64,000 bases of DNA, taken from Thermoguttaceae bacterium (GTDB taxonomy: Bacteria > Planctomycetota > Planctomycetia > Pirellulales > Thermoguttaceae). The stretch covers positions 38,276-102,275 of the forward strand of contig JAFRAC010000023.1 in NCBI GenBank assembly GCA_017405595.1. The letters run 5' to 3'. Made by a program: the position numbers and the translations under genes. Below the pieces are notes generated by a model that did not search any database, was not told the DNA's origin, and saw only the letters and a list, made by a program, of their open reading frames with translations. Positions 53,086 through 61,600 of the stretch are shown here, one piece after another; the first letter of the stretch is position 1; every line of letters begins with the position of its first letter.

Positions 53086-54084
53086 GTGCCGCGTCTTTTT
53101 GGGAAAGGTGCGCGGGAAGAGGACGTTCCCTTTTTTCACCGGGTTTCCGTGGACTTCTACAAAAAAATCATTTCCAGCCGTCAGCTTCGTCAGAAGATTC
53201 TCTTTCGGCTCGGTTTCATTCCCGATAAGGCGATGACCTCGCTGCAGTACCGGATTAAAACCGGGCGGGGAATCGACTGGCATAATCCCAAACGGTATAC
53301 CGAAAAGGTTCAGGTCTATAAAACCTATTACCGCGACCCGCTCATGGTCACCTGTTCCGATAAGGCCGATGTGCGCGGCTATGTCGCCGAACAGGGGCTT
53401 GCGCACATACTGAACGAACTTTACGGCGTCTACAATTCCTGCGCCGAAATCGATTTCGACGCGCTCCCGAACCGGTTCGTCGCCAAAGACACCCTCGGCG
53501 ACGGCGCCGGCGTTTCGGTCCTCATTTGCCGCGATAAGAACACACTCGACCGCGAAAAGTTCGAACGGACGCTCAGCGGCTGGATTTCGACCCCGCACAA
53601 TAAACCGTTCGGCGGCCGCGAGTGGCCCTACTATTCCGGAAAAAAGCACCGCGTCTTAATCGAGAAGTATATCGAGCCGGAACCCGAAACGGGGGGACTG
53701 ACCGACTACAAGTTCTTCTGCTTTCACGGCGAACCGAAATATCTCTACGTGATGACCGGCCGCGGCCAGGCCGGGGGCCCCTCGATCGGCATTTACGACG
53801 CGCAGTTCCGCCTGACCCGTTACCGGCGCAAAGGGCGGGCTCCCCTGCCCCGCGCGGTTCCGAAACCGGGGAATTTCGATGAGATGCTCGATGCCGCCCG
53901 CCGCCTCTCGAAACCGTTCCCGCATGTGCGGGTCGATCTTTATAACCCGGACGAAAAACTCATCTTCGGCGAACTGACCTTCTTTTCCGGAACCGGCTAT
54001 ATCACTTTCGAACCGGACGAATTCGACTACATCCTCGGCAAGGAGTTCCGGCTCCCCCGGAAAGAAGAACACGTCTTATCGTAG
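53086..54084 (+). CDS. TupA-like ATP-grasp enzyme
   Basis: A 332-residue ATP-grasp protein of the TupA-like family, which ligates amino acids to cell-surface polysaccharide (TupA adds glutamate in teichuronopeptide). Motifs: NPKRYTEKVQVYKTYYRDP, the ATP-binding FVAKDTLGDGAGV, HRVLIEKYIEPE and VRVDLYNPDEKLIFGELTFFSGTGY. The start GTG 53086 is poorly supported because it lies close to the promoter; an in-frame GTG ~22 codons later is possible. It probably modifies a surface polymer. It is convergent with the giant dockerin gene, with a bidirectional terminator between. Confidence 0.85.
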   Translation: MPRLFGKGAREEDVPFFHRVSVDFYKKIISSRQLRQKILFRLGFIPDKAMTSLQYRIKTGRGIDWHNPKRYTEKVQVYKTYYRDPLMVTCSDKADVRGYVAEQGLAHILNELYGVYNSCAEIDFDALPNRFVAKDTLGDGAGVSVLICRDKNTLDREKFERTLSGWISTPHNKPFGGREWPYYSGKKHRVLIEKYIEPEPETGGLTDYKFFCFHGEPKYLYVMTGRGQAGGPSIGIYDAQFRLTRYRRKGRAPLPRAVPKPGNFDEMLDAARRLSKPFPHVRVDLYNPDEKLIFGELTFFSGTGYITFEPDEFDYILGKEFRLPRKEEHVLS

Positions 54085-54119
54085 CCTCCCCCGCAAGACG
54101 GTTTCCCGAATCTCCCTCC

Positions 54120-54152
54120 AAAAAAAGGGCCCCCGTTGGGGGCCCTTTTTTT
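54120..54152. terminator. Bidirectional rho-independent terminator
   Basis: A perfect 15-bp stem: seven A plus GGGCCCCC (54120-54134), loop GTT, then GGGGGCCC plus seven T (54138-54152). It serves both the TupA-like gene (plus) and the giant dockerin gene (minus). Confidence 0.95.
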
Positions 54153-54185
54153 AGGTTTAACCGTCCCGGTTAAAACCGGAAAATC

Positions 54186-57100
54186 TTAGAAGGCGCCGAG
54201 ATCGACATCAAGATCGGCCGAAGCGAAATCGGCGAAGAACGCATCGGCACGGCGCGCCGGCGGATACTGGAGATCTTCGGCATCGTCTTCCACGCTCAGA
54301 AGCCAGTTGTTCGACAGATACGCGCGGTCGGCACCGCCGACATCGCCGTCACCGTTGATATCGGCATAGTACAGATATCCTTCTTCGTCCTCTTCGGTAA
54401 GCCAGGCCTGTGCCAGAAGCGTACGGTCGCCGCCGGAAATGTCGTCGTCGTTGTTGATGTCCATCGGGCAGACGTAGAACGTCTTCGTGGCGCTCCAATC
54501 CGAATCGGTGTAGGAGACGCCGTCGCCCAGAGCGCGGACGCGGTAGGTGACAGAGGCACCGTAGGTCAGGCCGCGGACAACAGCGCTCGCCTCAGCCGCA
54601 CTGACGGTCTGCCAGGCGTCTCCGTCAGCCGAATAGGCGAGTTCATAACCGGAAGCGTTCGCCACTTCGGTCCAGATAAGCTGGTGGCGGTTCGCGCCGT
54701 AGGAGACGTAAATCCTGTTGGCGCCGGTCGAAATCGTCGGAGCGGCAAGCTGTTCGCCGCCGCCGCCGGAAGTGATGGTGAACGAAGCCGAACTGAAAGC
54801 GATTTCGCTGTCGGCGAAGTTCCCTTCACCGGCGCGCGCCAGGTTGAGCCCCGTAATATGAACACCGTTCATTGTCGGAAGCGCGGAGGCGATTTCGGCA
54901 TCCCCTGCCGCCGAGGCGGTAAAGGTAAACGTGCCCAGAAGCGCCCACTGGTCGACCGCCAGATCGTTGACGCCGGTCTGCGAGCAGCCGCCGAACGTGG
55001 CGACAAGCCCATCGGCCGAGTAATCGACATAGGTCGCCATCTGCGCGTAGATCGGGCTGACGGTATAGGTGCCGGCGTCGAGCGCGGCGGCAGTGTAATT
55101 GAGGTCGATATAACCGCCGGTGCAGCCGAGTGCGCTGTTATCGGCGTTCAGAATCCAGACCTGCGCGTAGAGCGTGTCGCCGACCGTTGCCGAGGTGATC
55201 GAGTCGGGAAGAACATCGACCTCGGTCGCCGAAGCGGCGCTGGCGCTCACCACCACCGCGACCCGGAGCTTTTCGTTTACGGCATTGATCGTGACGGTGC
55301 CGGTACCGGTAAAGTCCTGATAACCGCTCCGCTCGACCTTCACGTAAACCGTGTAGGCGCCCGGATCGGTATAGGCAAGTTCAGCGGTCGAGTAGTTCAC
55401 GCCGTCTTCGCTGTAAAGGACGGTGTCACCCGTCTGGAGACCTTCGATCGAAACGGTATGAGCCTGGCCGTCATAATTGCCGACGTAATCGACAATCGTT
55501 ACATCGAAGGCCGGAGCCGGTTCCGGCTGAGTTTCGTAGCAGCCGAGATCCTGCGCAGCGCCGTAAACACGGACGTAGGAACCCCCGCGGATATCGGTGT
55601 TGTAGGCATACGCAGCCGGAGGCGTCGGGGCGTCGGCGGCAAGGGCGTCGAACGCCTGCGAGGGGTTCGCGCCGTTCCAGGGGGTGTAGTCGCCGCCCGC
55701 TTCGTCGGTAAAGACCTTGTAGCGGGACAGCCAGCGGGTGCAGCTTTCGTAATTGTAGCCGCTCCCCTTGGTACCGCTGTTGTTGTAAAGGACGTTGTTC
55801 ATGTTAAACACGCTGCCGTCCTGGTTATAGCTGTCGTTGTTCGCGGTGGTGCCGGCAGTCGAGTTCCCCTGGTAGTTGTGGTACAAAATGCTTCCAACCA
55901 GGTTCACCGTCGCGGCTCTGCCGGAATTGTAGGCGTTATAAATACCGCCGCCGCCGTTCGTGCCGGAGAAAGTGGCGTCGTCAATACCGGAAACCGTGTT
56001 GTTGGTGATGGTGGTGTAATAGATGTCCAGCTGAGCGAGATTGAGGTTTTGTCCCTGGGAATTGTAGTCGGAAATCACACCGTTATAGATACCCGCACCG
56101 TCGATGTAAGCCGTCATGTTGACGGCGGCGTTGCCGCCGTCGATCTGGTTGCCGGCAACAAGGTCGTTCACCAGGATGGCCTTGCCGGAAACGAAAAGAC
56201 CGCCGCCCCGGCACCACCCGTTGTTTTCGGTGTAGTGGTTGCCGATCGTGTTGCCGGTGATCTTGGTATTGGTAACCACAAAACTGTAATCCCGGCCGGC
56301 AGCCGCGCGGTTGTAATCCGAAATGTAGTGGAAAGCGCCGCCACCCTGCTGGTAAATCGCGCAGCCTCGAATCGAGTTGCCGGCGATTTCGGAATAGGTG
56401 ACATCGGCAACACCGAAAACGCAGAGCCCGCCGCCGTAACCGTAACCGTAACCCCAATTGGCGTTATTGTTCAGGTAATTTTCGGAGGTAAGGCTGTTCC
56501 CCGAAATGGCCGACTCGGTCGCGGTCAGCGAGGAACGTTTGGCAATAAAAACACCGCCGCCGGCAGCGATTGTAGCGGTCGAACGGCTATTGGTATCGGT
56601 CACGAGAACGGTGTTATCGACGACATTGACTTTGTCGAGGGCAAGATTGGCGTAAAGGAGCGCCGCAGCCCCGCCGCCGCCGATATTGGTGTAGGTCGCG
56701 CCTTCAACGGCCCAATCGCTGTTGATCGAGAAGACGTTGTCCGAAACATCGAGGTTCGCCAGGCTCAGGTTCACGTTCCGATAGGCAAGGATACCGCCAC
56801 CGCCGGAAGCGCGGGAATTGTTCTTCGAAGCGCCGCCGGTGATATTGAGCCCGTCGAACGAAACATTGATCAGGCCGCTGGCCGCATCGTGCGCAGGACA
56901 GACAGTAACGTTCGCAAAGTTGTGGTAGTTCCCTTCCATGTTCATCTGATAGTTGTACGATTTCACAAGGAAGGCGCGGGTCTGGCCGTCGGCGTCGACC
57001 GTCACATTGTCGGCTTCAATGTTCAGGCTGGAGATGACCGCCAATTGGCCGTTTTCGAGCGTGATGGTGCCGCCCGCCAGATCGCTGGCGAAGGTAATCG

Positions 57101-58352
57101 TCGGGGCACTTTCGAACGAACCGAGGGTCGCGTAGGCGAGCGCTTCGCGGAGCGAAACTTCACCGTCCGAGAAATCGGAGTAATCTTCGAGAGTCGTCAC
57201 CACGAGGGAATCGGCCGAGAAACCGGTACCGGTATAAGCGCCCGGATTCACGCCGATACCGGCGTAAGCGGCGATACTGTCGGTTTTGATGGCCAGGTCG
57301 AGGGTGTCGAGATTGGCGAGTGAACCGTCATCGTTCAGGACAGGCGCTTCGACGAAATAGTCGTTCTGCAGCCCGATAATCGAGTTGACGCATTTAATCT
57401 TGGTAAAGGAGTCGTCAATATTGAAAAGTTCCCACTGGAGAACGCCGCCGCCGGAAAGCTGTTTCGCGAAATCTTCGGAAATATCAGCGGTCGCCTGGTC
57501 GGTACCGTAGTTGTAAGCGATAATCGAGTTGGTAACCGTGGTATCGCAGATATAGAACTCGTGAGTGTAGTTGCCCTCACTTCCGCCGACGGTAAACCAG
57601 TTGTTGTTGAGGATCGCACCGCCAGCACCATTGGTGGTGGAGTTCCCGACCACGGAGCAGTTCGTCAGGTTCAGCGTCCCCCCCGCGTTGTAGATGACGC
57701 CGCCGCTCAATGCGGTATTCCCGTAGAAGTTGGTGTTCGACGCGTTCACAACCGGAGTAGTGTCCTTGCTGTCATGCCCGGCAAGGTAGGCAAACCCGCC
57801 GTAAACAGCTTCGTTGCCATAAACAGCGCAGTCGTTCACATTCAGGGTGCCGAGAACGTAGAAGGCGCCCCCCATGAAACCGGCACCGGTATCGTTAGCG
57901 GTGTTGCCGGTAATGGTGCAGTCGTTCAGGGTCAGGGTCACGCCGCTGTTGACGCGGCCGATACCGCCGTACCCATTCTGAGTCGCCACCCCGCCTTCGA
58001 GACCCAGACCGGTAAGGGTCGCGCTGCTGGTGATGTTGAAGAGGAAGTTCTCTCCGTTGCCGACCAGCGTCACATTGCCGCCGCCATTGATGGTGATGTT
58101 TTTGTTCAGATTGATCGGAGTTGTAACGGTAATCGTGCCGGAACCGTTAAAGGAGATGGTATCGCCGGCCGAGGCTTTGTTGATGGCCGAACGAAGGGCG
58201 CTGAAATTGACATCAATGACAACGTCGGCGCCTGTTTCCGCCGGTGCGGCGTACTCGGCAATGGCTTCCTCGCCCCCGGCGGTTACGGCCAGAAGCATGC
58301 GGTCTTCGAGAGACTCGAGACGAAGTGAACGATTACTGATCCTTTTCTTCAT
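54186..58352 (-). CDS. Giant surface protein: CSLREA/beta-helix, cohesin-like, Fn3 and dockerin modules
   Basis: A 1388-residue secreted protein with RLESLEDRMLLAV near its N-terminus. Rough order: beta-helix with PbH1-type Asn/Gly coils (~45-925), interrupted by a CSLREA segment (EVSLREALAYAT, ~395-410); an MBG-like module (~950-1015; YDGQAHTVSIEGL); a segment resembling the cohesin fold (~1030-1190; VGDTLYAQVWIL, GCTGGYIDLNYTAAALDAG, LLGTFTFTASA); an Fn3-like module (~1198-1285); a type I dockerin (~1290-1355; CPMDINNDDDISGGDRTLL and DINGDGDVGGADRAYL). It ends in the tail ADFASADLDVDLGAF. The Fn3-dockerin block is near that of the giant protein at 148-9411. AAAGGG precedes the ATG. Adhesin or scaffold role is inference. 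Confidence 0.9.
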   Translation of the reverse strand: MKKRISNRSLRLESLEDRMLLAVTAGGEEAIAEYAAPAETGADVVIDVNFSALRSAINKASAGDTISFNGSGTITVTTPINLNKNITINGGGNVTLVGNGENFLFNITSSATLTGLGLEGGVATQNGYGGIGRVNSGVTLTLNDCTITGNTANDTGAGFMGGAFYVLGTLNVNDCAVYGNEAVYGGFAYLAGHDSKDTTPVVNASNTNFYGNTALSGGVIYNAGGTLNLTNCSVVGNSTTNGAGGAILNNNWFTVGGSEGNYTHEFYICDTTVTNSIIAYNYGTDQATADISEDFAKQLSGGGVLQWELFNIDDSFTKIKCVNSIIGLQNDYFVEAPVLNDDGSLANLDTLDLAIKTDSIAAYAGIGVNPGAYTGTGFSADSLVVTTLEDYSDFSDGEVSLREALAYATLGSFESAPTITFASDLAGGTITLENGQLAVISSLNIEADNVTVDADGQTRAFLVKSYNYQMNMEGNYHNFANVTVCPAHDAASGLINVSFDGLNITGGASKNNSRASGGGGILAYRNVNLSLANLDVSDNVFSINSDWAVEGATYTNIGGGGAAALLYANLALDKVNVVDNTVLVTDTNSRSTATIAAGGGVFIAKRSSLTATESAISGNSLTSENYLNNNANWGYGYGYGGGLCVFGVADVTYSEIAGNSIRGCAIYQQGGGAFHYISDYNRAAAGRDYSFVVTNTKITGNTIGNHYTENNGWCRGGGLFVSGKAILVNDLVAGNQIDGGNAAVNMTAYIDGAGIYNGVISDYNSQGQNLNLAQLDIYYTTITNNTVSGIDDATFSGTNGGGGIYNAYNSGRAATVNLVGSILYHNYQGNSTAGTTANNDSYNQDGSVFNMNNVLYNNSGTKGSGYNYESCTRWLSRYKVFTDEAGGDYTPWNGANPSQAFDALAADAPTPPAAYAYNTDIRGGSYVRVYGAAQDLGCYETQPEPAPAFDVTIVDYVGNYDGQAHTVSIEGLQTGDTVLYSEDGVNYSTAELAYTDPGAYTVYVKVERSGYQDFTGTGTVTINAVNEKLRVAVVVSASAASATEVDVLPDSITSATVGDTLYAQVWILNADNSALGCTGGYIDLNYTAAALDAGTYTVSPIYAQMATYVDYSADGLVATFGGCSQTGVNDLAVDQWALLGTFTFTASAAGDAEIASALPTMNGVHITGLNLARAGEGNFADSEIAFSSASFTITSGGGGEQLAAPTISTGANRIYVSYGANRHQLIWTEVANASGYELAYSADGDAWQTVSAAEASAVVRGLTYGASVTYRVRALGDGVSYTDSDWSATKTFYVCPMDINNDDDISGGDRTLLAQAWLTEEDEEGYLYYADINGDGDVGGADRAYLSNNWLLSVEDDAEDLQYPPARRADAFFADFASADLDVDLGAF

Positions 58353-58468
58353 AGAGAAACCCTTTCGTAAAAATAACGGGAAATGAAAACGGTATAAAAA
58401 AATACGTTTATCGGCTCGGAAAAAGCGCGCGGAAAAGGCGCGCGCCGCAAATGCACTCCTTCGCCCCG

Positions 58469-58474
58469 ATTATA
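58469..58474 (-). promoter_or_regulatory. -10 box for the cohesin-like/dockerin gene
   Basis: TATAAT on the minus strand, with no good -35 at 16-18 nt. The predicted leader is ~110 nt and includes a GCGCGC stem (58425-58430 with 58438-58443). Confidence 0.45.
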
Positions 58475-58631
58475 TCGAAATTTCCTACGGAAAAGAAGTT
58501 TCGAATGGGGCATTTCCTCAAAAAAAATGTCGATTTTGTGAAAAAAACGGCGGAATCTGAGGGAAATTGCCTATTTTAACTCTTGATGTCTCTCTTCCCC
58601 TCCCCCCTTCCCCGCGAAGGGGGAGAGGGAT

Positions 58632-58671
58632 CCCAACGCCCGGGCTTTCCGTTTCGGGCCCGGACATTGGG
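58632..58671 (-). terminator. Long hairpin after the YDG-repeat surface protein gene
   Basis: CCCAACGCCCGGGC (58632-58645) pairs on the minus strand with GCCCGGACATTGGG (58658-58671) over 14 bp (two G-U), loop 12 nt, 11 nt from the stop codon. A second CCCCCTTC/GAAGGGGG hairpin follows (58603-58623). No T-tract is present, so termination may be factor-dependent, or the hairpins may protect the 3' end. Confidence 0.5.
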
Positions 58672-58681
58672 AAACACCCTC

Positions 58682-61600
58682 TTAGAAGACATCGAAATCG
58701 ACCTCAAAATCATCCTCGTCGAGCGAAGCGAACGCGGCATCGGCAATATCGGAGTAGGGGAGCTGCGCCGAGGAGCTCAGATATTCGTATGCACCGCAGT
58801 CATAGGAACTGCCGTGTCCCGCGCGCGTGTTCCCGTCGAGGTCGGTGGTCGGCGTGCCAGAGGTAACCCCGGAAGCGTTGATTGCCGACGAACCGGCTTT
58901 CAGGTGGTAATTACCGCTGGAAGGAGCAACAAAGAGACTTGCGGGGGCGACGTTTTCAATACAGTGTGTTTTGGAAACAGAGACATTGGACACTGTGACA
59001 GAATTATAAATGATGGAATTCGTAACTCTGTAAGTTGAGTTAGAGGCGCCTATTAAAACATCGTTGTATGCTACACCACCAGCCACATTATTGGCCAGCG
59101 TCGACCAGCTTACATCGAGTGTACATGCCGTACTCGTGTAAATTCCTGCAGTAGTTGATTTTGCTGTATTGTCGACAATTAGGCATTGAGTCAACGTTTT
59201 GGTGCCAGAGGCTGCAGCGTAGACACAGCCGATACTGTCGGCGTGATTCCCTTTTACGATGGTATTCGTCATAGTGATATTCGCAGGATTGGGACTTTCC
59301 GAAAAGATCGCACCCCCACTGGATGATGCTTTATTGGTAGTAAATTCACACGATTCGTAAGTGTGTGTTTCACCATAACTTGTGTAAATCGCCCCGCCGG
59401 AACCCGAAGAGGAATTACCGGTAAAGGTGGTGCGCCGGATCGTCGGTCCGATTCCAGCGAGGGAGATCGCGCCACCGTTGCCGCCGTTCGCCTTGTTCGC
59501 TGAAAAATTGCTGGTGGTCACCGTAAGAGCCGACCCGGGGGAGTAACTCACGAAGCAGATTGCGCCACCCTGACCGCCTGCGGTGTTTTCTTCGAATGTG
59601 GTGCCGCTTACTGTTACGGTTGATACCCTGTTCTCGACATATACCGCGCCGCCACCGTATGTTGATGTATTCTTTTTGATTGTACAATCAGTGATGTTGA
59701 CAGTGCTCATGTCGGCGTATATCGCGCCTCCATAGGATCCGCCGCTATTGTTTGAAAACGTCGAACCGGAAATCGAAAGAGTAAGATTGTTATTGGAATC
59801 AATAGATGAACTAATGACGTGAGTGACGTTGTTTTCAAAAGTTGAGTTGTTGACCGTCAGATTGCCGTACCAGTTGTTGATAACGGCACTTCCTGCGTTC
59901 CACTTTGCGTAGCAGTTGTTGAGGACCCCGTTCGTTCCAGTAAAATGGATGGCAGCTGCTGTAGATCCGGCCATATTCACGAAGTTACAGTAATTGAACG
60001 TAATTGTGCCTCTAGGCGGATTGAATTGCATATAGTCGTTATCGCACCACAATGCACCACCAAAATTGCAATTGTGTTGCTCCTGGAATGTTAACCCTGT
60101 GAAAGTATAATCTGCATTCGCGTAAGAGTGAAATACGCTAAAATTCTGACCACTGAAGACAATCCGGTTGTCACCATTGATAACCAGTCCGGAATGGTTC
60201 GCATTGAGCGCAAATTCTGAATCGACTTTGATCGTCGTAAGACCGCTGGCAAAGGTCACGGTTTTCACGCCGCCGGTACCGAAATAGCCGCCATTTGCCG
60301 TGGTTGTCAGCGTTTCACGAAGCGAGATCACTCCGTCGTAGGCATCAACGGTATCGTTAGCTGTTGTCACGACCATCGACGGGGCTTCTTTGATGTTTGC
60401 GGTTTTCGTTTCGTTTGCCGGAGCGGTATAGTTCCCCGCATCGGTTCCGCTCAGCGCGTAGCTGACGGTGACCGACTTATTTTGACCCGGTGAAGCGTTT
60501 GCGAATGTACCGGTGGCGGTTACCGTTACGGTATCACCCGAACAGATGCCGCTAACCGTTCCGCGCGTCACCGACGCGGCAGTTGTGCCGTCGTAAGTTT
60601 TGTCGGCAACGGTTGTGCCGGAAACAGAAAGCTGTTTGGCTGTAATATTGGCCGTCGTTGTGGCCGTACCGCTCGTGGTGTAGTTCCCCGCGTCGGTTCC
60701 GGTCAGGGTGTAGGCGATGGTAACCGTCTTCCCGGTGCCGACGTTCTTATCAGCGAATGTTGCCGAGGTGATGCTCGTACTAACGGTATCGCCGGAGACA
60801 AGGGCGTCGAAACTGCTGAAGGAAGCGGTTGCGGCAGTACCGCCGTCGTAGGTTTTGTTGCTGGCGGTAAAGGACGCGTTAAGCGCTTTCGCGTTGATGT
60901 TCGCCGTCGTCGTTGCCGTACCGCTTGTGGTGTAGTTCCCCGCATCGGTTCCGGTCAGTGTGTAGACGACGGAGACCGTCTTGCCAGTGCCTGCGTTCTT
61001 ATCGGCGAATGTTGCCGATGTAATGCTCGTGCTAACGGTATCGCCGGAAACAAGAGCGTCGAAACCGCTGAAGGAAGCGGTTGCAGCAGTGCCGCCGTCG
61101 TAGGTCTTATCGTTGGCGGCAAAGGATGCGTTAAGCGCTTTCGCGTTAATCGTCGCCGCCGTCGTTGCCGTACCGCTTGTGGTGTAGTTCCCCGCATCGG
61201 TTCCGGTCAGTGTGTAGACGACGGAGACCGTCTTGCCAGTGCCGGCGTTCTTATCGGCGAAGGTTGCCGAGGTGATGCTCGCGCTAACGGTATCGCCGGA
61301 AACAAGGTCGTCAAAACTGCTGAAAGCGACGGTTGCTGTAGTGCCGCCGTCGTAGGTCTTGTCGCTGGCGGTAAAGGACGCGTTGAGGGCTCTTGCATTA
61401 ATCGTCGCCGTTGCCGTGGCCGTGCCGTTTGTGGTGTAGTTCCCCGCATCGGTTCCGGTCAGGGTGTAGGCGACGGTAACTGTCTTCCCGGCACCGGTGT
61501 TCTTATCGGCGAACGTGGCCGAGGTGATGCTGGCGGTAACAGTATCGCCGGAAACAAGGTCGTCGAAACTGCTGAAAGAAGCGGTTGCGGTAGTGCCGCC

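Larger units (their letters stand above)
58353..58681. other. 329-bp region between two giant surface genes
   Basis: Both flanking genes are on the minus strand. The region holds a hairpin pair after the upstream gene (58603-58671), a TATAAT for the next gene (58469-58474), and a GCGCGC hairpin in its leader (58425-58443). The rest is A/T-rich with oligo-A tracts. I see no gene. Confidence 0.65.

Noticed and set aside
54684..57323. 879-codon open frame opposite the giant dockerin gene, and similar long antisense frames at 20451-22937 and 25817-27880
   Set aside because: They are composition-driven antisense frames with no signal peptide, domain or Shine-Dalgarno support.
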